From Hordeum vulgare subsp. vulgare (Eukaryota > Streptophyta > Magnoliopsida > Poales > Poaceae), in the NCBI RefSeq assembly GCF_904849725.1, contig NC_058523.1:338437948-338501947 (forward strand): 64,000 nucleotides of DNA, given 5' to 3'. Of this stretch, positions 11,590 through 23,386 are shown in pieces (the first letter of the stretch is position 1; each line of letters begins with the position of its first letter). Made by a program: the position numbers and the translations under genes. The notes under the pieces are model-generated. The model saw only the letters and a program-made list of their open reading frames with translations, did not search any database and was not told the origin of the DNA.

Positions 11590-14500
11590 CAAAAAGACAT
11601 AATTAGCCCATTTAGCTCCAAAATGCCATAATAACCTCAAAATGGCATAAGAACCTTGGTTAGCTCATTAATATTATATACTTAGCTTGTTTTCCTCTAA
11701 AATGAGATAATTAGCCCATTTAGCTCCAAAAAGACATAATTAGGTAATTTAGCTCCAAGAAGAGGAGAAGAAATAGGAAAAATGAAAAGAAAGAAGAAGA
11801 AGAAGAAGAAGAAGAAGAAGAAGAAGAGAAGAAGGAGAACGAGGAGGAGGAGGAGGAGGAGAAGGAGGAGAAGGCCAAGGACCTTCTAGTCCTTCTCCTC
11901 CTCCTCCTTCTCCTCCTTCTCCTCCTTCTTCTTGATTTCTTCTTCTTATCCTCCTCCTCCTCTTTCTTCTCCCCTTTCATATTATCCTTGCTTTAATTTT
12001 CCCAACAATGACAAAATTAGCCCATTTAGCTCCAAAATGCCATAATAACCTCAAAATGGCATAAGAACCTTGGTTAGATCATTAATATTATATACTTAGC
12101 TTGTTTTCCTCTAAAATGGGTTAATTAGCCATTTAGCTCCAAAAAGACATAATTAGGTAATTTAGCTCCAAGAAGAGGAGAAGAAATAGGAAAAATGAAA
12201 AGAAAGAAGAAGAAGAAGAAGAGAAGAAGGAGAAGGAGGAGGAGGAGGAGGAGGAGGAGGAGAAGGAGGAGAAGGCCAAGGACCTTCTAGTCCTTCTCCT
12301 CCTCCTCCTTCTCCTCCTTCTCCTCCTTCTTCTTGATTTCTTCTTCTTCTCCTCCTCCTCCTCTTTCTTCTCCTCTTTCATATTATCCTTGCTTTAATTT
12401 CCCCAACAATGACATAATTAGCCCATTTAGCTCCAAAATGCCATAATAACCTCAAAATGGCATGAGAACCTTGGTTAGCTCATGAATATTATATACTTAG
12501 CTTGTTTTCCTCTAAAATGGGATAATTAGCCCATTTAGCTCCAAAAAGACATAATTAGGTAATTTAGCTCCAAGAAGAGGAGAATAAATAGGAAAAATGA
12601 AAAGAAAGAAGAATAAGAAGAGAAGAAGGAGAAGGAGGAGGAGGAGGAGAAGGAGGAGAAGGCCAAGGACCTTCTAGTCCTTCTCCTCCTCCTCCTTCTC
12701 CTCCTTCTCCTCCTTCTTCTTGATTTCTTCTTCTCCTCCTCCTCCTCCTCTTTCTTCTCCTCTTTCATATTATCCTTGCTTTAATTTCCCCAACAATGAC
12801 ATAATTAGCCCATTTATCTCCAAAATGCCATAATAACCTCAAAATGGCATAAGAACCTTGGTTAGCTCATGAATATTATATACTTAGCTTGTTTTCCAAT
12901 AAAATGGGATAATTAGCCCATTTAGCTCCAAAAAGACATAATTAGGTAATTTAGCTCCAACAAAAGGAGAAGAGGAGAAGAAATAGGAAAAATGAAAAGA
13001 AACAAGAAGAAGAAGAAGAAGAAGAAGAAGAAGAAGAGAAGAAGGAGAAGGAGGAGCAGGAGAGGAGGCCAAGGACCTTCTAGTCCTTCTCCTCCTTCTT
13101 CATTTCTTCTTCTTCTCCTCCTCCTCCTCTTTCTTCTCCTCTTTCATATTATCCTTGCTTTAATTTCCCCAACAATGACATAATTAGCCCATTTAGCTCC
13201 AAAATGCCATAATAAGGTCAAAATGGCATAAGAGCCTTGGTTAGCTCATGAATATTATATACTTAGCTTGTTTTCCTCTAAAATGGGATAATTAGCCCAT
13301 TTAGCTCAAAAAGACATAATTAGGTAATTTAGCTCGAACAAGAGGAGAAGAGGAGAAGAAATAGGAAAAATGAAAAGAAAGAAGAAGAAGAAGAAGAGAA
13401 GAAGGAGAAGGAGGAGGAGGAGGAGGAGAAGGCCAAGGACCTTCTAGTCCTTCTCCTCATCCTCCTTCTCCTCCTTCTTCTTGATTTCTTCTACTTATCC
13501 TCCCCCTCCTCTTTCTTATCCTCTTTCATATTATCCCTGCTTTAATTTCCCCAACAATGACATAATTAGCCCATTTAGCTCCAAAATACCATAATAACCT
13601 CAAAATGGCATAAGAACCTTGGTTAGCTCATGAATATTATATACTTAGCTTGTTTTCCTCTAAAATGGGATAATTAGCCCATTTAGCTCCAAAAAGACAT
13701 AATTAGGTAATTTAGCTCCAACAAGAGAAGAAGAGGAGAAGAAATAGGAAAAATGAAAAGAAAGAAGAAGAAGAAGAAGAAAAAGAAGAAGAGAAGGAGA
13801 AGGAGGAGGAGGAGGAGGAGAAGGAGAAGGCCAAGGACCTTCTAGTCCTTCTCCTCCTCCTCCTTCTCCTCCTTCTTCTTGATTTCTTCTTCTTCTCCTC
13901 CTCCTCCTCTTCCTTCTCCTCTTTCATATTATCCTTGCTTTAATTTCCCAACAATGACATAATTAGCCCATTTAGCTCCAAAATACCATAATAAGCTCAA
14001 CATGGCATAAGAACCTTGGTTAGCTCATGAATATTATATAATGAGCTTGTTTTCCTCTAAAATGGGATAATTAACCCATTTAGCTCCAAAAATACATAAT
14101 TAGGTAATTTAGCTCCAACAAGAGGAGAAGAGGAGAAGTAATAGGCAAAATGAAAAGAAAGAAGAAGAAGAAGAAGAAGAAGAAGAGAAGAAGGAGGAGG
14201 AGGAGGAGGAGAACGCCAAGGACCTTCTAGTCCTTCTCCTCCTCCTCCTTCTCCTCCTTCTCCTCCTTCTTCTTGATTTCTTCTTCTTCTCCTCCTCCTC
14301 CTCTTTCTTCTCCTCTTTCATATTATCCTTGCTTTAATTTCCCCCAACAATGACATAATTAGCCCATTTAGCTCCAAAATGCCATAATAAGCTCAAAATG
14401 GCATAAGAACCTTGGTTAGCTCATGAATATTATATTCTTAGCTTGTTTTCCTCTAAAATGGGATAATTAGCCCATATAGCTCCAAAAAGACATAATTCGG

Positions 14501-14870
14501 TAATTTAGCTCCAACAAGAGGAGAAGATGAGAATAAATAGGAAAATGAAAAGAAAGAAAGAAAGAAGAAGAAGAAGAGAAGAAGGAGAAGGAGGAGGAGG
14601 AGAAGGCCAAGGACCTTCTAGTCCTTCCCCTCCTCCTCCTCCTCCTTCTCCTCCTTCTTCTTGATTTCTTCTTCTCCTCCTCCTCCTCCTCCTCTTTCTT
14701 CTCCTCTTTCATATTATCATTGCTTTAATTTCCCCAACAATGACATAATTAACCCATTTAGCTCCAAAATGCCATAATAAGCTAAAAATGGCATAAGAAC
14801 CTTGGTTAGCTCATGAATATTATATTCTTAGCTTGATTTCCGCTAAAAGTGACATAATTAGCTCAAAAAC
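11590..14870. repeat. Tandem array, eight units of about 390 bp
   Basis: A core CCAAGGACCTTCTAGTCC begins at 11875, 12276, 12663, 13069, 13433, 13831, 14216 (preceded by AACG instead of AAGG) and 14607. Successive spacings are 401, 387, 406, 364, 398, 385 and 391 bases. Each unit has a GAA/GAG purine tract, the core, a complementary CTT/CTC tract, and an A/T-rich spacer with repeated 'cataattagcccatttagct'-type phrases. Units differ mainly in tract length. The apparent reading frames (poly-Arg, poly-Ser, poly-Glu) are compositional artefacts and no gene is called. Confidence 0.93.
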
Positions 14871-15221
14871 ATCATATTTTGTTCTTCTTATGATTTTCTT
14901 ATTCACATTTTTGTACATTGGATATACTACATGCATGGAAGCTGTCATTCATGGAGTTGAACAATGTCGATGGATGAACTTTATATGTATATCATCTAGT
15001 TTTCATTTGAGTTGATGAACAATGTCGAACTATATGTATATGTATATATGGATAAACAGTGCAATACTTTGTATGTTGGTTCTTTCGATATCTGGGGATG
15101 TACATTGATTTATATGTATATCATATATGTGTGATGAATTATATATATATGTGTTGGCAAGTATATGTGTGGTGAACTATATATCATATATGTGTGGTGA
15201 ATTATATAAATGTGGTGTCAA

Positions 15222-15271
<50 letters not shown>

Positions 15272-15309
15272 TGTGAAATAATATAAAACAAAAAAAACAG
15301 GTACTATAT
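14871..15309. repeat. A/T-rich region with TA and TG dinucleotide tracts
   Basis: A/T-rich sequence with recurring atatatgtg phrases. It contains (TA)n at about 15223-15242 passing directly into (TG)n at about 15243-15271. No gene is seen. Confidence 0.75.
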
Positions 15310-15877
15310 GGGCTCTTTGTCGTATGCCAGCTGATGGCAAAGACCTGTGCCATAAGCTGGCAGATGGCAAAGGTGCCACCTGGCACCCAGCTGTGCATCC
15401 TGGGGTGTCTATATAGGCTCTTTGCCGTCTGCCTCTAGGGTGGGCAGACGGCAAAGAAGAGGGCACAGAGGAGGGGGGAGGAGGAGGCAGACGACAAAGA
15501 GTGGAGGGGGGAGGAGGAGGAGGCAGACGGCAAAGAATAAGGGGGAGGCAGGCGACAAAGAATAAGGGGGAGGCAGACGGCAAAGAATAAGGGGGAGGCA
15601 GACGGCAAAGCCTCCGTTAACCCCTAACGGAGGCAACGTCTGTCGGCTGCCGTCTCGAGCACTTTGCCGACTGCTGCTATGGAAAGCTGACGGCAAAGAG
15701 CTTTGTCGTCCGCTTTGTGGGGACAGACGGCAAAGAAGGTACGATGTCGTTGTAGGCTGACGCAGAAATTTTGCCGGCCGTGAGATTCTTTGTCGTCTGT
15801 GGTATTCTCTTTGCTGTCCGGGATTTAGTCTTTGCCGTCTGTGATGGCAGACGGCAAAGAAGTTGATTCCTGTAGTG
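15310..15877. repeat. CACTA right subterminal and terminal repeats
   Basis: Many copies of GCAGACGGCAAAGA and its reverse lie between 15.31 and 15.86 kb. A run at 15.48-15.61 kb repeats AATAAGGGGGAGGCAGACGG about every 30 bases. The element ends TGATTCCTGTAGTG at 15877 and is followed by the ATT duplication. Confidence 0.88.
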
Positions 15878-15880
15878 ATT

Positions 15881-18800
15881 AGAACACCTACACCCCCTGA
15901 GCAAATTAGAGTTGAACCTAGCATTGCTATTATCAAAGATCTCCTGTCCGACAATGTTGATGGCCATGATATTCACTTCTGTGAAGATGCTGCTAGAATT
16001 GCTAAACCACATGCTAGAGACAAACATAGGCATGTTGTTGGCACGCCTACTGTTTCTGTTAAGATAGGAGATCATTGTTATCATGGTTTATGTGACGTGG
16101 GTGCTAGTGTTAGTGTGATACCTCAATCCTTATATGATGAAATTAAAGACGATATTGCACCTGTTGAGATGGAACCTATTGATGTCACTATTCAGCTCGC
16201 CAATAGAGATATTATATGCCCTTTGGGAATAGTTAGGGATGTTGAAGTCTTGTGTGGTAAAACGAAGTATCCTGTTGATTTTCTTGTTATTGCTACCACA
16301 CAAGATAGCTTTTGTCCCATCATATTTGGCAGACCTTTCCTCAATATTGTCAATGCTCATATTGACTGTGAGAAGCAAACTGTCACTGTTGGCTTTGAAG
16401 GTATGTCACATGAGTTCAATTTCTCCAAGTTTGGTAGACAACCTCATGAAAAAGAGTTGCCTAGTAAGGATGAAATTATTGCTCTAGCTTCTATCTTTGT
16501 GCCTCCTACTGACCCTTTAGAGCAATACTTGCTTGAGCATGAAAATGATATGCATATGGATGAAAGGAATGAGATAGATAGAGTTATCTTTGAACAACAT
16601 CCCATCCTTAAGAATAATTTTCCTGTTGAACTGCTTGGAGATCCACCCCCACCGAAGGGTGATCCTGTGTTCGAGCTTAAACAGTTGCCTGATACTCTTA
16701 AGTATGCTTATCTTGATGAAAAAGAGATATATCCTGTTATTATTAGTGCTAGCCTCTCAGAGCATGAAGAAAACAAGTTACTAGAAACTCTGAGGAAGCA
16801 CCGTGCTGCTATTGGATATACTCTTGATGATCTTAAGGGCATTAGTCCCACTCTATGCCAGCACAAGATTAAAACCGATCCCGATTCCAAACCAGTTGCC
16901 AATCATCAATGGTGATGAAATCCTAAGATGAAAGAGGTAGTAAGAAAAGAAATAATAAAGCTCCTGGAAGCAGGTATTATCTATCCTGTTGCTCATAGTG
17001 ATTGGGTGAGAACGGTGCATTGCGTTCCTAAGAAGGGAGGTATTACCGTTGTCCCTAATGATAAGGATGAATTGACCCCACAGAGGATTATTACTGGCTA
17101 TAGGATGGTGATCGATTTTAGGAAATTGAATAAAGCCACTAGGAAAGATCATTACCCTTTGTCTTTTATCGACCAAATGCTAGAAAGACTGTCTAAACAC
17201 ACACACTTCTGCTTTCTAGATGGTTATTCTGGTTTCTCCCAAATACATGTTGCACAATCTGATCAGGAGAAAACCACTTTCACCTGCCCTTTCGGTACCT
17301 TTTCTTACAGACGTATGCCTTTTGGCTTATGTAATGCACCTCCCACCTTTCAAAGATGTATGATGGCTATATTCTCTGACTTTTGTGAAAAGATTGTTGA
17401 GGTTTTCATGGATGACTTCTCCGTTTACGGGTCTTCTTTTGATGATTGCCTCAACAACCTTGATCGAGTTTTGCAGAGATGTAAAGATACCAATCTTGTC
17501 TTGAATTGGGAGAAGTGACACTTTATGGTTAATGAAGGCATCGTCTTAGGACATAAAATTTCTGAAAGAGGTATTGAACTCGATAAGGCTAAAGTTGATG
17601 CGATCGAGAAAATGCCATGCCCTACAGATATCAAAGGTATAAGAAGTTTCCTTGGTCATGTTGGTTTCTATAGAAGGTTCATTAAAGACTTCTCTAAGAT
17701 TTCTAGGCCTCTTACCAATCTCTTGCAAAAGGATATTCCTTTTGTTGTTGACGATGATTGTGAGGAAGCCTTCGAAATACTTAAGAAGGCCTTGATAACT
17801 GCACCTATTGTTCAACCACCTGATTGGAACTTACCTTTTGAAATCATGTGTGATGCTAGTGATTATGCTGTTGGCGCTATTCTAGGACAAAGAGTTGATA
17901 AGAAGTTGAATGTTATTCACTATGCTAGTAAAACTCTAGACAATGCCCAAAGAAACTATGCTACTACTAAAAAGGAATTTTGAGCAGTCGTGTTTGCATG
18001 TGAAAAGTTCAGATCTTACATAGTTGATTCCAAAGTCACTATTCACACTGATCACGCTGCTATTAAGTACCTCATGGAAAAGAAAGACGCTAAACCTAGA
18101 CTTATCAGATGGGTTCTCTTGCTACAAGAATTTGATTTGCATGTCGTCGACAGGAAGGGTGCTGAGAACCCCGTAGCAGATAACTTGTCTAGGTTGGAGA
18201 ATGTTCTTGATGACCCACAACCTATTGATGATAGCTTTCCTGATGAGCAACTGAATGTCATCAATACTTCACATAGTACACCGTGGTATGCTGATTATGC
18301 AAATTATATCGTTGCCAAATATATACCACCTAGTTTCACATACCAGCAAAAGAAGAAATTCTTCTTTGATTTGAGACGTTACTTTTGGGATGATCCTCAC
18401 CTTTATAAGGAAGGAGTAGATGGTGTTATTAGACATTGTGTACCTGAACATGAACAGGGACATATCCTATAGAAGTGTCACTTTGAGGCTTACGGAGGAC
18501 ACCATGCGGGAGATAGAACTGCACACAAGGTATTGCAATCAGGTTTCTATTGGCCCACTCTCTTCAAGGATGCACGTAAGTTTGTCTTGTCTTGTGACGA
18601 ATGTCAAAGAAATGGTAATATTGGTAAACGTCGGGAAATGCCTATGAATTATTCACTTGTCATTGAACCATTTGATGTTTGGGGCTTTGATTATAGGGAC
18701 CTTTTCCAAAATCCAACGGGTATACTCATATCCTAGTTGTTGTTGATTATGTTACTAAGTGGGTAGAAGTTATCCCAACTAGTAGTGCTGATCACAACAC

Positions 18801-19665
18801 TTCTATCGGGATGCTTAAAGAAGTTATTTTCCCTAGATTTGGAGTCCCTAGATATTTAATGAGTGATGGTGGTTCACATTTTATTCATGGTGATTTCCGT
18901 AAAACACTTGCTAAGTACGATGTCAATCATAGAATTGCATCTCTCTATCATCCTAAGTCCAGTGGTCAAGTAGAGCTAAGTAATAGAGAAATTAAACTAA
19001 TTCTGCAAAAGACCGTCAATAGGTCTAGAAAGAATTGGTCTAAGAAGCTCGATGATGCACTGTGGTGTTATAGAACTGCCTATAAGAATCCCATGGGCAT
19101 GTCTCCGTACAAAATAGTTTACGGTAAAGCATGTCATTTACCTCTTGAGCTAGAGCATAAGGCTTATTGGGCAATTAAAGAGCTCAACACTGATTTCAAA
19201 CTTGCTGGTGAGAAGAGGTTATTTAATATTAGCTCACTTGATGAATGGAGAGCTCAGGCGTATGAAAATGTCAAGTTGTTCAAAGAAAAGGTTAAGGGGT
19301 GGCATGATAAAAGGATACAAAAACGTGAGTTCAATGTAGGTGATTATGTCTTGCTATATAATTCTCGTTTAAGATTTTTTGTAGGCAAGCTTCTCTCTAA
19401 ATGGGAAGGTCCTTACATTGTTAAGGAAGTATATCGTTCCGGTGCCATCAAGATCAACAACACGGAAGGTAATTTTCCAAGAGTGGTAAATGGGCAAAGA
19501 ATCAAGCATTATATCTCAGGTACTCCCACAAATGTTGAAAACAATATTATCAATACCATAACTCCGGAGGAGTACATAAGGGATATTTATCAGCCTGTTT
19601 TAGACTCCGAAAACGAAGAGGTATGTGATTCGGTAAGTAAACCGACTCCAAAACTTTTCGAGTAG
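15881..19665 (+). pseudogene. pol: Gypsy pol: protease, RT, RNase H, integrase; several stops
   Basis: The order PR-RT-RH-IN defines Ty3/Gypsy. The protease has CDVGAS near 16091, where DTG or DLG types are usual. RT has RMPFGLCNAPPTFQR and the FMDDF catalytic box at 17405-17419. RNase H follows (CDASDYAVGAILGQ near 17.85 kb; [10 protein letters not shown]). Integrase has a zinc motif near 18.48-18.60 kb, SDGGSHF and a C-terminal GDYVLLYNSR region. One frame runs from 15881 to about 18.69 kb with in-frame stops TGA 16913, TGA 17516, TGA 17981 and TAG 18470. A two-base deletion near 18695, in the first integrase Asp region, shifts the rest into another frame that ends at 19665. The protein would process Gag, copy RNA and integrate cDNA. 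This copy cannot. Confidence 0.93.
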
Positions 19666-19947
19666 GAATTTTTCTCCGTTTTGGAATTTTTAGAAAAATA
19701 GAAAAATTTAAAGTAGTCCGGAAAGCGCACGAGGAGACGACAAGCCTGCCAGGCGCGGGCCACCCCCTGGTCACGCCTGGGGTGCTTGTGACCACCTCGT
19801 GTGCCTCCCGGACTCCGTTTTCTTGCGGAGTACTCCTTCTGGTCGAAAAAAATCATTATATATTCTCCCGAAAGGACTGACCCTCGTATCATGCAATTTT
19901 CCTTTGTTTTCGTTTCGAGCTTGTTTCTGCCGCAGATTTGGAGCAAG
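19666..19947. other. Gypsy post-pol spacer
   Basis: About 280 bases between the pol stop and the next reading frame. It contains a GC-rich phrase resembling the LTR sequence around 0.80-0.86 kb ('caagcctgccaggcgcgg'), perhaps a shared promoter or leader module. No gene is seen. Confidence 0.4.
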
Positions 19948-20364
19948 ATGTCGTCTCAGGAATCTGTAGGGGAGAATGATCTCCCTCAAGTCTATGAAGA
20001 AGTAAATGTTGATCTAAAAAGAATGGAGGTTATGGAGGCCAAGGAAAGGCTACCTAAAGAAACTAAGGGCAAAAGTAAGGAGAAGAATCCGGCGTTGGAC
20101 GAAGGGCAATCTGTGCTCTACAAGGAAGAAGTTGAGGAAGAGAATTTTCTTCAACCTTACCTCCACCTTTAACCTCCATCCTTGATCGAGCTCTTGAGGT
20201 TATGTGAAATAACTCGTGTTCATAATACTTATCTCACTCTTGAAGTTGTTTTGCTGGAGAAACATATCACGGAGCTCCAAGGTATAAATCAAAGATTGAT
20301 GGCCCTCTTGGAATCAAAAGACAAAACAACTCCACCACCATCACCTCCGAAGGAAGACAACTAA
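19948..20364 (+). pseudogene. Small Gypsy reading frame downstream of pol
   Basis: An ATG at 19948 opens MSSQESVGENDLPQVYEEV, a charged Lys/Glu-rich peptide ending at 20170-20172. Coding character resumes in another frame at 20182-20364 (leucine-rich, LLEKHITELQGINQRL, then a Pro/Ser tail), suggesting one frame of about 135 residues with a lesion or short gap. A helical or coiled-coil protein is likely. I do not know its function. Similar small frames occur between pol and the 3' LTR in related grass elements. Confidence 0.45.
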
Positions 20365-21848
20365 GCACGGGTATGGGCAATCCCCTTGGCTCGTGCCAAG
20401 CTTGGGGGAGTTGCCTCGGTATCGTATCCCATCACATCTTTTTCCTTTACCTTTTCTTAGTTCGATCCTTTTTGGTTTTATCTTTCTTTAGTAGAATAAA
20501 GTTCTTAGTGTTTTAGGCTTGAGTTTTGCTTTGTGTCACCCTGATGTATTCGAGTTCGTGAGTCATATAATAAAGAATGATGAAAGAACAAAAGCATGAA
20601 AGATCATGTAATGATCTTATGGGAAGTGATGGCTTCACATATAAAAAGAATGTTGATTGAAACTTGTTGTGGGTGGACAAACGTAGACCTTGGTCATTGT
20701 TGCAATTAATAGGAAGTAATAAGGAAAGAGAGGCTCACATATAAATATATCATCTTGGACACCATCTATGATTGTGAACACTCACTAAACTATTGCATGC
20801 TTAGAAGTAGATGTTGGACAAGGAAGATAACATAATGAATTATGCCTTCTTGGTTCCGAACAATGATTATATGACTAGTGATCCCTTAGCATGTGACGAT
20901 TGCCTCCACCCCATATCAGCCAAAACTCCCGCACCAAGTAGAGATACAACTTGTGCATCCATAAACCTTCAACCTAGTTTTGTCATGAGAGTCCACCATA
21001 CCTACCTATGGATTGAATAAGATCCCTCAAGTAAGTTGTCATCGGTGCAAGCAATAAAAATTGCTCCCTAAATATGTATGATCTATTAGTGTGTGGAAAA
21101 TAAGCTTTGTACGAACCTGTGATGAGGAAGACATAAAAGCGACAGACTGCATAATAAAGTTCTTTATCACAAGAGGCAATATTAAGTGACGTTCCTTCTC
21201 ACTAAGAGGTCACACATCCAAACCTCAGAAGCGCATGACAACCTCCGCTTCCCTCTGCGAAGGGCCTATCTTGTACCTTTACTTTTTTCCCTTGAAAGAG
21301 TCATGGTGATCTACACCAATTCCTTATTTCGCCTTTATCTTGGCTAACGTCATATGCTAGGGAAAGATCTATATTCATATGTCAACTTGGAAGTAAGTAT
21401 TCATGAATTATTATTGTTGATATTACCCTTGAGGTAAATAGTTGGGAGGCGAAACTATAAGCCCCTATCTTTCTGTGTGTCCGACTGAAACTTTGATCTC
21501 ATCAGTACCACGTGAGTTGTAGCAATTGTAGAAGACAAAAGGATGATTGAGTATGTGGATTTGCTTTACAAGCTCTTATTTGACTCTTTCCAATGTTATG
21601 ATAAATTGCAATTGCTTCAATGACTAAAGGCTATTGGTTGTTAATTCTCGATAAGGTTCTTGATCCATACTTTACTTTGTGAAGGAATTATCACTTTAGC
21701 ATAAGAGATTATATGATAATATTGTTGTTCTAATTATGATCATGATGCCTGCATGTCCATATCTTGTTTTGTCAACACCTCCCTCTCTAACCATGTGGGC
21801 ATATTTATTGATCTCGATTTCCGCTTGAGGACAAGCGAAGTCTAAGCT
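20365..21848. other. Gypsy 3' noncoding region with an internal PPT-like copy
   Basis: No gene is seen in about 1.5 kb. At 20395-20412 the phrase AAGCTTGGGGGAGTT matches the polypurine tract at 21844-21858 next to the 3' LTR, so the region between the two could be a duplicated or extended 3' untranslated segment. Confidence 0.55.
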
Positions 21849-21857
21849 TGGGGGAGT
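21849..21857 (+). other. Polypurine tract of the Gypsy element
   Basis: TGGGGGAGT lies immediately before the TGATACG start of the 3' LTR, the expected position of the plus-strand primer. Confidence 0.75.
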
Positions 21858-23381
21858 TGATACGTCCATTTTGCATCATGCTTTTATGTTGATATTTATC
21901 GCTTTATGGGCTGTTATTACACTTCACGGTACAATACTTATGCATTTTCTCTCTTATTTTGCAAGGTTTACATGAAGAGGGAGAATGCCGGCAGCTGGAA
22001 TTCTAGCCTGAAAAAGAAGCAAGTTTGAGATACCTATTCTGCGCAACTCCAAAAGCCGTGAAAATCAACGAGGATTTATTTTGGAATTATAAAAAATACT
22101 GGACGGAAGAAGTACCAGAGGGGAGCCACCAAGAGGCCACAAGCCTGCTAGGCGCGGCCTACCCCCCTGGTCGCGACTAGGGGGCTTGTGGGCTCCCATT
22201 TGGCCCTCTGGCCCCCCTCTTTTGCTATAAGGAAGGTTTCGTTCTAGAAAAAATCAAGAGGAGTCTTTCGGGAGGAATCGCCGCCGCCACGAGGTAGAAC
22301 TTGAGCAGAACCAATCTAGAGCTCCGGCAGGGTCGTCCTGCCGGGGAAACTTCCCTCCCGGAGGGAGAAATCGTCGCCATCGTCGTCACCAACACTCCTC
22401 TCATCGGATGGGACTCATCACCATCAACATCTTCATCAGCACCATCTCATCTCCAAACCCTAGTTCATCTCTTGTAACCAATCTTCGTCTCGCCACACCG
22501 ATTGGTACTTGTAAGGTTGCTAGTAGTGTTAATTACTCTTTGTAGTTGATGCTAGTTGTATTACTCGGTGGAAGATTATATGTTCAGATCCTTGATGCTA
22601 TTCCATACCTCTCTGGTCATGAACATAATTATGCTTTGTGAGTAGTTACTTTTGTTCCTGAGGACATGGGATAAGTCATGCTATAAGTAGTCATGTGAAT
22701 TTGGTATTTGTTCGATATTTTGATGTGTTGTATGTTGTTTTTCCTCTAGTGGTGTTATGTGAACGTCGACTACATAACACTTCACCATTATTTGGGCCTG
22801 GAGGAAGGCATTGGGAAGTAGTAAGTAGATGATGGGTTGTTAGAGTGACAGAAGCTTAAACCCTAGTTTATGCGTTGCTTCGTAAGGGGCTGATTTGGAT
22901 CCACTAGTTTAATGCTATGGTTAGACTTTGTCTTAATTCTTCTTTCGTAGTTGCAGATGCTTGCGAGAGGGGTTAATCATAAGTGGGAGGTTTGTCCAAG
23001 TAAGGGAAGCACCCAAGCACCGGTCCACCCACATATCAAACTATCAAAGTAGCGAATGCGAATCATATGAACGTGATGAAAACTAGCTTGACAGAAACTC
23101 CCATGTGTCCTGGGGAGCGCTTTACCTCCTATAAGAGTTTGTCCAGGCTTGTCCCTTGCTACAAAAGGGATTGGGCCACTTTGCTGCACCTTTGTTACTA
23201 TTGTTACTTGCTACTTGCTACGAATCATCTTATCACACAACTATATGTTACCGATAATTTCAGTGCTTGCAGAGAATACCTTGCTGAAAACCACTTGTCA
23301 GATCCTTCTGCTCCTCGTTGGGTTCGACACTCTTACTTATCGAAAGGACTACGATAGATCCCCCACACTTGTGGGTCATCA
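21858..23381 (+). repeat. 3' LTR of the Gypsy element
   Basis: 1524 bp, starting TGATACGTCC and ending CATCA. It is followed by the target duplication AAGAC at 23382-23386. It matches the 5' LTR along its whole length. Confidence 0.92.
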
Positions 23382-23386
23382 AAGAC

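Larger units (their letters stand above)
3156..15877 (+). mobile_element. CACTA (En/Spm) DNA transposon inserted in the Gypsy element
   Basis: The left end begins CACTACTGGAATCA. The reverse complement of the right end begins CACTACAGGAATCA, giving 13 of 14 matches. Both sides are flanked by ATT (3153-3155 and 15878-15880), the 3-bp duplication expected for CACTA. Both ends carry many copies of a TTTGCCGTCTGC-type subterminal repeat, in both orientations. Inside are a TNP2-type transposase remnant, a second multi-exon gene and a long tandem array. The length of 12.7 kb is normal for autonomous grass CACTAs. Stops and frameshifts in the transposase make this copy dependent on others. It resembles Caspar/Jorge-type families, but that assignment is tentative. 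Confidence 0.95.
538..23381 (+). mobile_element. Ty3/Gypsy LTR retrotransposon, degraded, split by a CACTA element
   Basis: The element spans 22.8 kb, about 10.1 kb once the CACTA insertion is removed. It has two LTRs (538-2058 and 21858-23381), a 5-bp target duplication AAGAC (533-537 and 23382-23386), a tRNA-Asp-type primer binding site, gag, pol in the Gypsy order protease-RT-RNase H-integrase, a small downstream reading frame and a polypurine tract. By eye over the first 560 bases the LTRs differ at about 5 percent of positions. At a commonly used grass LTR rate (about 1.3e-8 per site per year) that is on the order of two million years. All coding parts carry stops or frameshifts, so the copy is not autonomous. 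The type is common in Triticeae (WHAM/Sabrina/Wilma-like), but I cannot fix the family. Confidence 0.93.

Noticed and set aside
11720..14712. Series of minus-strand open frames rich in Arg, Ser, Glu and Lys
   Set aside because: They follow the purine/pyrimidine tracts of the array. Composition alone explains them, and no start, domain or codon pattern supports genes.
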